Positions 47,473 to 55,492 are shown, numbered from the stretch's first letter. The stretch is DNA of 64,000 nucleotides from Polynucleobacter sp. MWH-HuK1 (GCF_018881815.1 NZ_JACVPP010000001.1:1171097-1235096), one strand, 5' to 3'. The notes: generated from the sequence alone by a model not told the origin. Made by a program: numbers and translations.

Positions 47473-47898
47473 ATGCTTAAAAAGCTCGTGGGGGTCATTA
47501 TCTCTTTGTTCTCATTAAGCGTTCTTGCTAACAGCCCTGTCCCGCTAGAGATTAACGGGCAAAAAGCCTTGGTATTCATTAATCAAGATCCTCCTGGGAC
47601 CAGATGTAACACCAATGTTCAAATTGCCGCAGAAATTGCTAATGCGTATCGACTACCAATTTTGGTTCTGCCCCAAACAGCCGTTCCGCCATTAACGCCA
47701 GCTCCTTCAGTTTGGTACAACGGACAAAACATAGCGGCAAGTGGTGGCGCTCACAATGGCATGGTGAGCTATCAAATCATTGCGGACATTCTGGAGTTAG
47801 AGGGAACCACCAAGCAGAAGAAGCAAGGTAAGTTATTTAACGATAGCGTGAGACCTGAATTCGATAAGTTCAAATCAACTATTAAGACTGGGAAATAA
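47473..47898 (+). CDS. Exported unknown protein of rhodanese operon
   Basis: A 141-residue protein with a signal peptide ending near VLANS (about 20). The mature part (LEINGQKALVFINQDPPGTRC, PILVLPQTAVPP, PSVWYNGQNIAAS) resembles a thioredoxin-like layout without a CXXC motif. A single Cys near 45 is its only one. I cannot name the family. It abuts the exported rhodanese gene directly, so a periplasmic sulfur-carrier or partner role is possible. Confidence 0.7.
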   Translation: MLKKLVGVIISLFSLSVLANSPVPLEINGQKALVFINQDPPGTRCNTNVQIAAEIANAYRLPILVLPQTAVPPLTPAPSVWYNGQNIAASGGAHNGMVSYQIIADILELEGTTKQKKQGKLFNDSVRPEFDKFKSTIKTGK

Positions 47899-48354
47899 AT
47901 GAGAAAACTATTCATTGCGCTTGCGCTCACATCATTCATAGCAAGCCCTACATTTGCTGATAACAAAGCTATTGCTGTTGATGAGATGGCGGGTTATCTT
48001 GAGTTTGTGGACTATGGCGGTGCTACGATATTTCCTGAGCAGATACCCGCAGAAGAATATAAGAAGATGATGGTGATTGATGCTAGAGATAAGGCTCAGT
48101 TTGATAAGAGCCATATTCCTGGAGCAGTCAACATTGAGTGGCGCCAAGTCTTGGCACAAAAGGATAAGATTCCTAAGAACAAGCCTGTCTTAATCTACTG
48201 TAATACCGGCAGTCTCTCAGCGCAGGCAGGCTTTGCTTTGCGTGTTGCTGGCTATGAGAATTTGCGCATTCTTCAGGGTGGCTATGAAGAGTGGAAAACT
48301 AAAGGTGGCATGGATGCTTACAAGAAGGCTGTTAACAAACAGCCTAAGCACTAG
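47899..48354 (+). CDS. Periplasmic rhodanese
   Basis: A 151-residue protein with a signal peptide ending ASPTFA (about 20) and a rhodanese domain: VIDARDKAQFDKSHIPGAVNI near 58-78 and active loop YCNTGSLSAQ with catalytic Cys near 102. It starts directly after the preceding stop, without a gap. Together with the cytoplasmic rhodanese (44463) and the fusion (46758) it makes three rhodanese domains in 4 kb. Confidence 0.9.
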   Translation: MRKLFIALALTSFIASPTFADNKAIAVDEMAGYLEFVDYGGATIFPEQIPAEEYKKMMVIDARDKAQFDKSHIPGAVNIEWRQVLAQKDKIPKNKPVLIYCNTGSLSAQAGFALRVAGYENLRILQGGYEEWKTKGGMDAYKKAVNKQPKH

Positions 48355-48357
48355 CAA

Positions 48358-48972
48358 ATGAACAAAAAAGAACATTGGGAGAAGGTCTACGGCGACAAGG
48401 CACCGGATGCGCTGAGTTGGTATGCGCCACACCTTGATACATCCCTCAGTCTTATTCATCAAGCAGCACACAGTAAAGATGCCGTCATTATTGATATTGG
48501 TGGTGGCGAATCTACGCTAGTTGACGACCTTTTGTCTGAGGGTTATGAGGACATCAGCGTTTTAGATATTTCTCAAAAAGCAATTGATGTAGCTAGGGAT
48601 CGTATTGGTAAGCGGGCTGTTCAGGTTCACTGGTACTGCGCTGATATTACACAAGCAACATTACCGCAAGGCTATTTTGACGTTTGGCACGACAGAGCCG
48701 TCTTTCATTTTTTAACTGAAGAAGCACAACGAGCAAGATATGTAGAACAAGTGATGCGCTCAGTAAAGCATGGTGGCTATGTGATTATGTCGACCTTTGG
48801 ACCCGAGGGCCCTGAGAAGTGCAGTGGTTTAGACATCGTTCGCTATGACTCAGAAAATCTTCACAGTCAGTTTGGTCAGACATTCAAGCTGATTGACAGC
48901 TCAACAGAGCTCCATCAAACCCCTATGGGGACCACCCAGCAGTTCTTATATTGCTTTTGTAGGATGGAATAG
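48358..48972 (+). CDS. Class I SAM-dependent methyltransferase
   Basis: A 204-residue cytoplasmic methyltransferase. Motif I is VIIDIGGGESTLVDDLL near 44-60, the acidic residue of strand 2 in ISVLDISQ and motif IV region YFDVWHDRAVFHFL near 104. It is last in the operon with the periplasmic rhodanese and unrelated in detail to the methyltransferases of the efflux modules. Such genes commonly accompany rhodanese genes in sulfur-detoxification clusters; methylation of a small thiol is a guess. Confidence 0.85.
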   Translation: MNKKEHWEKVYGDKAPDALSWYAPHLDTSLSLIHQAAHSKDAVIIDIGGGESTLVDDLLSEGYEDISVLDISQKAIDVARDRIGKRAVQVHWYCADITQATLPQGYFDVWHDRAVFHFLTEEAQRARYVEQVMRSVKHGGYVIMSTFGPEGPEKCSGLDIVRYDSENLHSQFGQTFKLIDSSTELHQTPMGTTQQFLYCFCRME

Positions 48973-49035
48973 GCTTTACTTAGCTTAGATATTTTTTTAC
49001 CCAAGTAGGGATCGTTCGACGTAACAAGTTTGGTG

Positions 49036-49085
49036 TTAAAGCTATCATACATTATATAATAATATATAGTGTATGATAGCTTTAA
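49036..49085. promoter_or_regulatory. Long AT-rich inverted repeat upstream of the HlyD operon
   Basis: 23-bp arms, TTAAAGCTATCATAC then mostly AT, with one G-T pair and a 4-nt centre. It lies 63 nt after the methyltransferase and 148 nt before the HlyD gene. It could be an operator or a hairpin terminator without a T run. The inner part TTATATAAT is shared with the palindrome at 42746. Confidence 0.6.
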
Positions 49086-49232
49086 ATAGTGCAAAAAGAT
49101 TAATATTAGGGATTAATAACGATTGCGTTGATTTCCATCGTAATAGGTAATTAAATCACCCCTTAAACAACTAAAGGGAGCATGATTAAAAGATAGGCAT
49201 CTTTTATTCAAGTACATTAATGGCTCAAAAAA

Positions 49233-50390
49233 ATGAATAGCACCATTAAATTAAAAGAACTCTTAAGTTCGCTTCTACTCCGAATGCGTGAATTGAACAT
49301 TACCCGCCGTCAATTACTGATGGGTCTCACGCTTACATTTTTATTAGTCGTATTTGGATTTGTTGTTCTAAATTCTGGGCCTTTAGCGTCCACAAAAGTG
49401 ACGACCATTAAAGTCAGCGACCAATCGCTTGCACCCACACTATTTGGAGTGGGAACAATTGAAGCGAGGCGGTCATATTTGATGGGACCAGTAGTTGCTG
49501 GACGCGTTTCAAACGTATATGTAGATGTAGGCAATTTGGTTAAAGAGGGTCAACTACTTGCCGAGATGGATTCTATTGATCTGAATCAGAGAATGATTGC
49601 TGCTGAGGCACAAGTGACTGATGCAAAGGCACGCTTACTGCTGGCTTCTGAAACGTACAAGCGATATGTGGAGTTGGGAAAGAAAAATTTTATTAGCCCA
49701 ATTGTTGTTGAAGGCAAGTCACAGGAACTCAATTCAGCAAAAGCGATTGTTCAAAAAACAACTGCTGATTTGGCTGGGCTTAAACAACAAGAGCTTAATA
49801 TTAAATTAAGGGCTCCAGTAGATGGGATCATTACATCTAGAGATGCCGAGCCAGGCTCAACCGTTATTGCTGGTCAGGCGGTTTTAAAATTAATCGACCC
49901 AACGAGCCTATGGATTAAGACGCGTTTTGACCAAGGTAAGTCAATGGGATTAGCCGTTGGCTTAGATGCAAATGTGATATTGCGCTCTAATCCACATCAC
50001 CCAATCTCGGGCAAGGTAGTTCGCGTTGAGATGCTCAGTGATAGTGTCGCGGAAGAACGCATTGCCCAAATTGAAATGATAGATATGCCCAAGACTGTTT
50101 CAATTGGGGAGATGGCAGAAGTGACATTGCAATTAGCCTCTAGTGAATATGGCCTTAGCTTGCCCAATGCAAGCATTAAAAAGAGGGGTGATGAAACTGG
50201 GGTATGGGTGCTCAAGGATGGCAAGCCCCATTTTGCTCGGGTACAAATTGGACAAAACGGCTTAAATGGTCAAGTGGTTATTCTGAGTGGACTTAAGAGT
50301 GGTGATGAAGTTGTTCTCTATAGCGATGCTGAAATTAAAGAAGGGCAGCGTATTAAGGTGGTTGATTCTTTATTGAAGAAAACGCCGTGA
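49233..50390 (+). CDS. HlyD/MacA-type periplasmic adaptor of an ABC exporter
   Basis: A 385-residue membrane-fusion protein with an N-terminal membrane helix (about 24-48), a lipoyl-like half (GRVSNVYVDVGNLVKEGQLLAEMDS near 92), a coiled-coil hairpin (about 115-185), the second lipoyl half (RAPVDGIITSRDAEPGSTV) and a beta-barrel region. It overlaps the permease gene (stop TGA inside GTGA). Together with the next two genes it forms a MacAB/DevBCA-like exporter. Confidence 0.9.
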   Translation: MNSTIKLKELLSSLLLRMRELNITRRQLLMGLTLTFLLVVFGFVVLNSGPLASTKVTTIKVSDQSLAPTLFGVGTIEARRSYLMGPVVAGRVSNVYVDVGNLVKEGQLLAEMDSIDLNQRMIAAEAQVTDAKARLLLASETYKRYVELGKKNFISPIVVEGKSQELNSAKAIVQKTTADLAGLKQQELNIKLRAPVDGIITSRDAEPGSTVIAGQAVLKLIDPTSLWIKTRFDQGKSMGLAVGLDANVILRSNPHHPISGKVVRVEMLSDSVAEERIAQIEMIDMPKTVSIGEMAEVTLQLASSEYGLSLPNASIKKRGDETGVWVLKDGKPHFARVQIGQNGLNGQVVILSGLKSGDEVVLYSDAEIKEGQRIKVVDSLLKKTP

Positions 50391-51577
50391 TTAGCCTAGC
50401 GGGTCGTGACATTGCGCATTCTTGGGGTAAGTTTGCTCTAACGGGATTGGGCCTCGGACTGCTAATCGGTGTCACTCTAACAATGGCAGGGGTATATCGA
50501 GGCATGGTGGATGATGCCATGGCCCTACTAAACAATAGCGGTGCAGATCTTTGGGTGGTACAAAAAGATACCCAAGGCCCTTATGCTGAAGCATCCAGCA
50601 TTCGAGATGACTATGTAAGAGGCGTGCTGGGAATGCCAGGCGTTGCACGCGCAGCTAACATCACCTATCTCACAATGCAGGTTCGTAAAGGGCAGAGTGA
50701 CACTAGAGCCATGGTGGTTGGGGTAGAAAGTGGGCAGCTTGGTGAGCCGGCCTATTTGATTTCTGGTCGACACATAGTCCAATCACACTATGAAGCTTTA
50801 GCGGATATCAAAACGGGGTTTGAGCTAAACGACCTCATTCAAATTAAGCGCCATCAGTATCGGGTAGTGGGTTTAACTCGACGCATGGTTTCATCGGGCG
50901 GTGATCCAATGGTATTCATTCCAATTAAAGATGCACAAGAGGCGCAATTTCTAAAGGACAACGATGCGATTCTGAATGATCGCGCCAGAAACGTAGCCAA
51001 TCCCAGTTTGAATCGCCCCATTCCTGGGTTATTGGATGCTATTACGGCATCGCAATCTACCAATCACAGTGTGAATGCCATCCTTGTTCAAATCCAAGAA
51101 GGAAGAACTCCGGAGGAGGTGGCTAAACCAATCCGTCGCTGGAAACATCTTGAGGTGTATACAAGAGCGCAGATGGAAGAAATCCTTGTTGCCAAGTTGA
51201 TTGCAAATTCTGCGAAACAAATTGGTATGTTTCTAGTGATCTTGGCGGTAGTAAGCGCTGCCATTGTGGCTTTCATTATCTACACCATGACCCTAGGAAA
51301 GATTAGGGAGATTGCCGTGTTGAAATTGATTGGCACTCAAAATAGCACTATTGCTAGCATGATCTTGCAACAAGCCCTTGGATTGGGTTTAATCGGGTTT
51401 ATTGTGGGAAAAACTTCAGCTACTTTTTGGGCGCCGCTGTTTCCAAAATATGTTTTATTGGAGCCGATAGATGCAGTCATCGGATTCATTTTAGTGATGG
51501 TCATATGCGCTTTAGCTAGTACCTTGGCGATCAGGACTGCATTGCTAGTAGATCCTGCCCAAGCGATAGGGGGCTGA
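50387..51577 (+). CDS. FtsX/MacB-type ABC permease
   Basis: A 396-residue permease with the four-helix layout of the FtsX family: one N-terminal helix (about 15-36), a large periplasmic domain, and three helices near the C-terminus (about 278-385, with the family segment GKIREIAVLKLIG). The ATPase is on a separate gene, unlike MacB itself. The start is GTG, overlapping the previous stop. Confidence 0.9.
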   Translation: MISLAGRDIAHSWGKFALTGLGLGLLIGVTLTMAGVYRGMVDDAMALLNNSGADLWVVQKDTQGPYAEASSIRDDYVRGVLGMPGVARAANITYLTMQVRKGQSDTRAMVVGVESGQLGEPAYLISGRHIVQSHYEALADIKTGFELNDLIQIKRHQYRVVGLTRRMVSSGGDPMVFIPIKDAQEAQFLKDNDAILNDRARNVANPSLNRPIPGLLDAITASQSTNHSVNAILVQIQEGRTPEEVAKPIRRWKHLEVYTRAQMEEILVAKLIANSAKQIGMFLVILAVVSAAIVAFIIYTMTLGKIREIAVLKLIGTQNSTIASMILQQALGLGLIGFIVGKTSATFWAPLFPKYVLLEPIDAVIGFILVMVICALASTLAIRTALLVDPAQAIGG

Positions 51578-51578
51578 T

Positions 51579-52271
51579 ATGAGTACATACAGTATTCAAT
51601 TAGAGGGACTTCGAAAAACTTACGGACATGGTGATGCTGCTGTAGATGCCCTAAAAAATGTCAACATGCAAATTGCTCCTGGTGAAGTGGTTGGGCTTAT
51701 AGGCCCATCTGGGTCTGGAAAAAGTACGCTACTGAAATGTCTAGGAGCAGTCATTGAGCCCACAGCAGGTCGCATGACTTTGGGTGGTGAAGTGATCTAC
51801 GAGAATGGTTGGAAGATTAAGGACTTAAGGGCTCTGAGAAGAGACAAAATTGGCTTTATTTTTCAAGCGCCTTACTTAATTCCCTTTCTGAACGTGACGG
51901 ATAACGTGGCGCTTTTACCTATGCTTGCGGGGGTGCCAAACAATATTGCTAGAGCGAGGGCTAAGGAGTTACTAGAAGCTTTAGATGTTGCGCATCGGGC
52001 GAATGCTAACCCATCAGAATTATCTGGGGGTGAGCAACAACGAGTTTCCATTGCAAGGGCTTTGGCAAATAGACCCCCAGTGATTTTAGCCGACGAACCG
52101 ACAGCTCCTTTAGATAGCGAAAGAGCCTTAGGAGTGATGGGGATCTTAAATCAAATGGCCAGCCAATATCAGACTGCAATTATTGTGGTTACCCATGATG
52201 AAAAAATTATCCCTCTATTTAAGCGAATTTACGCTATTAGAGATGGGCAAACTATTGAGGAATCTAGATAG
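51579..52271 (+). CDS. LolD/MacB-type ABC ATPase
   Basis: A 230-residue ATPase with Walker A GPSGSGKST near 45, Q-loop FIFQAPYLIP, signature LSGGEQQRVSIARAL near 148 and Walker B PVILADEPTAPLD. It starts one base after the permease stop. The exporter probably moves a lipid, peptide or small hydrophobic compound to the periplasm; no dedicated outer-membrane gene lies in the operon, although TolC homologues are nearby. Confidence 0.92.
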   Translation: MSTYSIQLEGLRKTYGHGDAAVDALKNVNMQIAPGEVVGLIGPSGSGKSTLLKCLGAVIEPTAGRMTLGGEVIYENGWKIKDLRALRRDKIGFIFQAPYLIPFLNVTDNVALLPMLAGVPNNIARARAKELLEALDVAHRANANPSELSGGEQQRVSIARALANRPPVILADEPTAPLDSERALGVMGILNQMASQYQTAIIVVTHDEKIIPLFKRIYAIRDGQTIEESR

Positions 52272-52335
52272 GAATTCATGATTAATTTCCGAGGCAAGAA
52301 AATTCACCTTAGGTCGTTATCCCCAGTTTTCCAAA

Positions 52336-52558
52336 CGAGCGTTACTTAAAGTAACGCTCGCAATGCTAATAAAAGAACCCTTTGGAGCAACGAAGTGTTA
52401 GATGGTTGCTCCAAAATCCTTTGGTTTTGAAAACCAAAGAGTGAACCAGCGTTTCTTGCGATCTCGTTAAATTAGTCACACAAACGCTTACACACCGATA
52501 ATCGTGCGGCGTAAGCTCTTGAAATCCTAGTGGTTTTCTTTGGATATCTGCTCTCATA
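52336..52558 (+). repeat. Diverged repeat, copy B, in front of the intron-bearing tRNA
   Basis: Starts with a 25-nt palindrome, arms CGAGCGTTACTT/AAGTAACGCTCG around one A (52336-52360), followed by a hairpin with 11-bp arms TTTGGAGCAAC/GTTGCTCCAAA (52381-52415). It parallels copy A at 45131. From 52559 to 52718 I see no gene; this includes whatever promoter drives the tRNA. Confidence 0.75.
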
Positions 52559-52718
52559 AGAGAGATAACCTCGTTGTATTTTGCTAAGAACCTAATAAAC
52601 ATAAGGGTCTTAGCGTGGTAAGGGTAGATAGGTTTGCTTACACACCGCTTACACACCGAGGCAAGTTGTAAAGCAGTAGTTTTAGCCCAGTTTTATCGGG
52701 TTAAAAAGTGTAGTTTTA

Positions 52719-53005
52719 GGGCCTATAGCTCAGTTGGTTAGAGCAGAGGACTCATGGCGTAAGTTGTGCCATATACGTGGAAACTGTATATGGGATGGTG
52801 TCAAATTCGGAGAAAGCTAAAGGTAGCCAAAAGCTGCACAAGCTAACGCCGAGCGAAGCTTAGTAGAAATACTTTGAACGTGTAGAGACTAGACGGCACC
52901 CATCTAAGTGCGCGAGCATATGATGAAGGCATAGTCCAGGGAGTAGTGAAAGCTACACAAACCGGAATCCTTTGGTCCCAGGTTCAAGTCCTGGTGGGCC
53001 CACCA
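52719..53005 (+). tRNA. tRNA(CAU), probably tRNA-Ile2, interrupted by a group I intron
   Basis: Exon 1 is 52719-52755 and exon 2 is 52966-53005. Joined they give a 77-nt tRNA with encoded CCA: acceptor GGGCCTA/TGGGCCC (one G-T), D-arm GCTC/GAGC, anticodon stem GAGGA/TCCTT around CTCATAA, T-arm CCAGG-TTCAAGT-CCTGG. The anticodon CAU fits lysidine-modified tRNA-Ile2 or elongator Met; exon resemblance to tRNA-Ile2 and the intron type favour Ile2. A terminator follows at 53011. Confidence 0.9.
52756..52965 (+). ncRNA. Self-splicing group I intron of the Azoarcus tRNA-Ile type
   Basis: A 210-nt insertion directly after the anticodon. It contains the core blocks of the Azoarcus tRNA-Ile intron: GGGATGGTGTCAAATTCGG (52792-52810), AACGCCGAGC, the P7-region GTAGAGACTAGACGGCACC (from 52882), GCATAGTCCAGGGAG (52929-52943) and the 3' end ACACAAACCGG with terminal omega-G at 52965. 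The exon end CAT can pair with the internal guide GTG at 52766-52768, with the conserved T-G pair at the splice site. There is no internal reading frame, so it is ribozyme only. Confidence 0.93.
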
Positions 53006-53010
53006 GAAAA

Positions 53011-53041
53011 GCAAACCCTCATCAGAAATGGTGGGGGTTTT
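53011..53041 (+). terminator. Terminator-like stem after tRNA(CAU)
   Basis: AAACCCTCATCA pairs imperfectly with TGGTGGGGGTTTT, ending in a T run, six bases after the tRNA. Confidence 0.6.
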
Positions 53042-53049
53042 GTCTTTTG

Positions 53050-53070
53050 AGCGTTACTTAAAGTAACGCT
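53050..53070. repeat. Third copy of the GCGTTACTT palindrome
   Basis: AGCGTTACTT-A-AAGTAACGCT, the same palindrome as at 52336 and a one-mismatch version of 45131. It is followed at about 53076 by CTGCTAT-CGGCCA-ATAGCAG, another 7-bp inverted repeat. Confidence 0.8.
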
Positions 53071-53162
53071 TGCGGGTCTGCTATCGGCCAATAGCAGCCG
53101 TAAGAGCGGAGGATTACGCATCCCTGTATCAGTCGATGTCGCTTTAAACGACATCGTTGGAT

Positions 53163-53639
53163 TTACTCCTCCAATAGGCTTCTTAGCATCCAAGCAGTTT
53201 TCTCATGGATATCTTGTCGTTGAGTCAGAAGATCTGCGGAAGGTTGATCGTTTGCTTTTTCAACTAAGGGAAAAAGTTTACGAGCAGTTTTCGCTGTTGC
53301 TTCTTGAGCCTTAACAAGATGCTTCACCATATCCATTGCCTTTGGCACCCCTTCAACTTCTTTGATTGAGGTCAGTTTTGCGAACTCTCTATAAGTTCCA
53401 GGTGCTGGCTCCCCAAGTGCCCTTATGCGTTCTGCTATTAAATCTAGTGCCGCCCACTGCTCTGTATATTGAGCCATGAACATAGTGTGAAGCGTGTTAA
53501 ACATCGGACCCTTTACATTCCAATGGAAGTTGTGGGTCATCAAATACAAAGAGTAGCTGTCAGCTAAAAGCTCAGATAATCCTTTTGCGATGGCTTTTCG
53601 ATCTTTTTCACTAATACCAATATCTATTTTTGTGCTCAT
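53163..53639 (-). CDS. dps: Dps-family ferritin-like DNA-protection protein
   Basis: A 158-residue four-helix protein that oxidises and stores iron in a dodecamer and protects DNA. The ferroxidase ligands are recognisable: HNFHWNVKGP near 38 and the DLIAERIRALGE helix near 68, with the final helix ending RSLLEE. It is single, with AT-rich DNA upstream. Neighbouring peroxiredoxin and bd oxidase genes support an oxidative-stress setting. Confidence 0.92.
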   Translation of the reverse strand: MSTKIDIGISEKDRKAIAKGLSELLADSYSLYLMTHNFHWNVKGPMFNTLHTMFMAQYTEQWAALDLIAERIRALGEPAPGTYREFAKLTSIKEVEGVPKAMDMVKHLVKAQEATAKTARKLFPLVEKANDQPSADLLTQRQDIHEKTAWMLRSLLEE

Positions 53640-54122
53640 TTTATGCCCTTGTTTTTATAAAAATTTCAATGTGAAGTTACTTATCTGCTCATCATGCGCT
53701 ACTAAGCAAGCAAAAGATAGGGCGGTGCTGTAGGCAGCGGTCAACTTCTCCCAACCCAGTTACAAGCACCACAGCCCTTTCTTTTACTGAGGATATATTT
53801 GGGGCTTTAGGATGGTTGCTAAATCTTTCTCATAGCCATGATTAATAAAATACAAGCCCTCGGCGATAACTGCTAATCTATTTTGGATTTTCATTTTTAA
53901 CTCCATCAGTTATTGATTGCGATGTGGTTATCTTGTTCCTTATATGGATATCAGTCCAACGAATTTAACTGGGCAAGGTAATCGAATAAATCGATGAGTG
54001 GGCTAGATCCTCAGCCCCGGTCGATTCCACCCCGGGCCGTCAAGAACTCAAACTGCTGCCTTTCGGCGGCTTTGATTTGGCCACCGAGCTCTCCAAAGGC
54101 TCGCTAAATCAGCTATACCGCT
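53640..54122. other. 483-bp intergenic stretch with little recognisable content
   Basis: It holds the upstream region of dps and a possible 36-residue gene at 53784-53894. The segment 53990-54110 is more GC-rich than its surroundings. It has a protein-like frame (ELKLLPFGGFDLATELSKGS) without a start or RBS, perhaps the remnant of a lost gene. Confidence 0.4.
53784..53894 (-). CDS. Possible 36-residue small protein
   Basis: Frame MKIQNRLAVIAEGLYFIN... ending IYPQ. GGAG lies seven bases before the ATG, which is why it is listed. No family is recognised and no membrane helix is obvious. It may be real or chance. Confidence 0.35.
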   Translation of the reverse strand: MKIQNRLAVIAEGLYFINHGYEKDLATILKPQIYPQ

Positions 54123-54614
54123 TTATTGACTCTCAAGGATTTTCTGAAGTGATTCGGTATTTTTAACAAACTCAATCTTGGTAACTCTCCCTTGATTAAG
54201 AAAGGCTGCCGTTACGGCATCATCCTCTCTTGGCCAAGATTGACTTTCATCTGCGTTCAGAACTATTCCTACGGAGTAGGGTAGATCTCTCATAGAAGGA
54301 AGCGCAAAAGTTCTCGTGATAAATCCCGGCATTTTGCTGAGATCTGAAAAATATACTGTTTTCTTCGAGCTTAAATAATCAGCCCCTTTTTGAGTCAGGA
54401 GGCTTTGTACGATAGTGTTGGCATTTCGACTGCCGCTAAAAAGTACAAGTTTTGTATCAGCAGGAATTGACCATGGTTTGTCATGCTGATCATTGATAGT
54501 TATCTTGGGGGTAGGGTCGCCTGCCTTAAGCAATGGTACTTGCGCCCATGTAGCTGAGCATATTACGGTTAATGTCAGTGCTAAGCCAATGAAGTTTCTC
54601 TGAATGCGGTTCAT
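54123..54614 (-). CDS. Exported thioredoxin-like protein, function unknown
   Basis: A 163-residue protein with a signal peptide cleaved near ATWAQ (about 25). Start at 54614 is chosen because AAGGA precedes it; a Met six codons upstream has none. The mature part (PTPKITINDQHDKPWSIP, LVLFSGSRNANTIV) looks like a thioredoxin or YtfJ-type fold lacking the redox cysteines. It is divergent from the peroxiredoxin gene. Confidence 0.65.
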   Translation of the reverse strand: MNRIQRNFIGLALTLTVICSATWAQVPLLKAGDPTPKITINDQHDKPWSIPADTKLVLFSGSRNANTIVQSLLTQKGADYLSSKKTVYFSDLSKMPGFITRTFALPSMRDLPYSVGIVLNADESQSWPREDDAVTAAFLNQGRVTKIEFVKNTESLQKILESQ

Positions 54615-54730
54615 ATATTCCTTTTTTTGCAATTTGAGCCCTAAATAACCTTACTGAATAAATGTCATATAAAAATATATAAAGTAGTGTACTATGAAGT
54701 TGTGACACTAATTAGATAAAGGAAATCATC

Positions 54731-55375
54731 ATGAGTGAAATGACAGTGCAGTTCCCAAGATTAAACGAGCGAGCTCCAGAATTTAGTGCAAAAACCACTT
54801 TTGGAGATAAGAAGCTTTCTGATTATGAAGGTAAGTGGCTTATTCTTTTCTCGCACCCAGCAGATTTCACGCCAGTATGTACAACTGAATTTATTGGTTT
54901 TGCTAAAGCAGCAGAGACCTTCAAATCCATGAATTGTGAGTTATTGGGCTTGTCAATCGACAGTCTCTTCTCCCATTTAGCATGGGTAAGAAACATTGAA
55001 GAGAAATTTGGTCAAAAAATTACTTTCCCTATTATTGAAGATATCAAGATGGAAGTGGCTTCTGCCTACGGTATGGTCCATCCAGGTGCGGCCGATACTC
55101 AAGCAGTGCGCGCTACCTTCTTTATCGATCCTAAAGGCATCTTACGTGCCATGGTTTATTACCCAATGAGTAATGGCCGCTCTATTGATGAATTTGTTCG
55201 CTTATTGCAGGCAATGCAAACAAGCGATAAGAATTCAGTAGCGACCCCAGAAGGATGGACTCCAGGATGCGATGTTATCGTGCCACCACCAAAAACTTCT
55301 GAGGCAGCTGATAAGCGCGCTAGTGAAGGTTACAACACGGTGGATTGGTATTACAGCACTAAAAAGTTAAATTAA
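54731..55375 (+). CDS. Prx6-type peroxiredoxin
   Basis: A 214-residue thiol peroxidase. Peroxidatic Cys50 is in HPADFTPVCTTEF, with the conserved Arg in AVRATFFIDPKG. The long C-terminal arm (about 165-214) with PGCDV is typical of Prx6/archaeal-type enzymes, where the late Cys can resolve the sulfenic acid. It reduces peroxides and organic hydroperoxides in the cytoplasm. The upstream AT-rich DNA may hold a regulator site. A strong hairpin separates it from the oxidase genes. Confidence 0.93.
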   Translation: MSEMTVQFPRLNERAPEFSAKTTFGDKKLSDYEGKWLILFSHPADFTPVCTTEFIGFAKAAETFKSMNCELLGLSIDSLFSHLAWVRNIEEKFGQKITFPIIEDIKMEVASAYGMVHPGAADTQAVRATFFIDPKGILRAMVYYPMSNGRSIDEFVRLLQAMQTSDKNSVATPEGWTPGCDVIVPPPKTSEAADKRASEGYNTVDWYYSTKKLN

Positions 55376-55390
55376 CCTGGTATCTTAACC

Positions 55391-55426
55391 ATTCCAAATC
55401 CTTGCTAATACGAAAGGATTTGGAAT
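55391..55426 (+). promoter_or_regulatory. Strong hairpin between peroxiredoxin and cytochrome bd genes
   Basis: ATTCCAAATCCTT / AAGGATTTGGAAT, perfect 13-bp arms and a 10-nt loop, 16 nt after the peroxiredoxin stop. No T run follows, so it may end transcription weakly or protect the peroxiredoxin mRNA 3' end. Confidence 0.65.
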
Positions 55427-55492
55427 ATGTCCTTCCAGCGCCATAGTCAATTTAGTGACACAATATTTGCATCACTTTAATTTGGAGATATC

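Noticed and set aside
52366-52656. 96-residue minus-strand reading frame
   Set aside because: It lies inside the diverged repeat, has no RBS, is not kept in copy A and shows no family pattern.
45131-53070. CRISPR array suggested by repeated palindromes
   Set aside because: Only three copies, kilobases apart, with no regular spacers and no cas genes.
53994-54035. Possible tRNA T-arm (GGTCGATTCC)
   Set aside because: The flanking bases do not form a T-stem and no acceptor or anticodon arm could be drawn.
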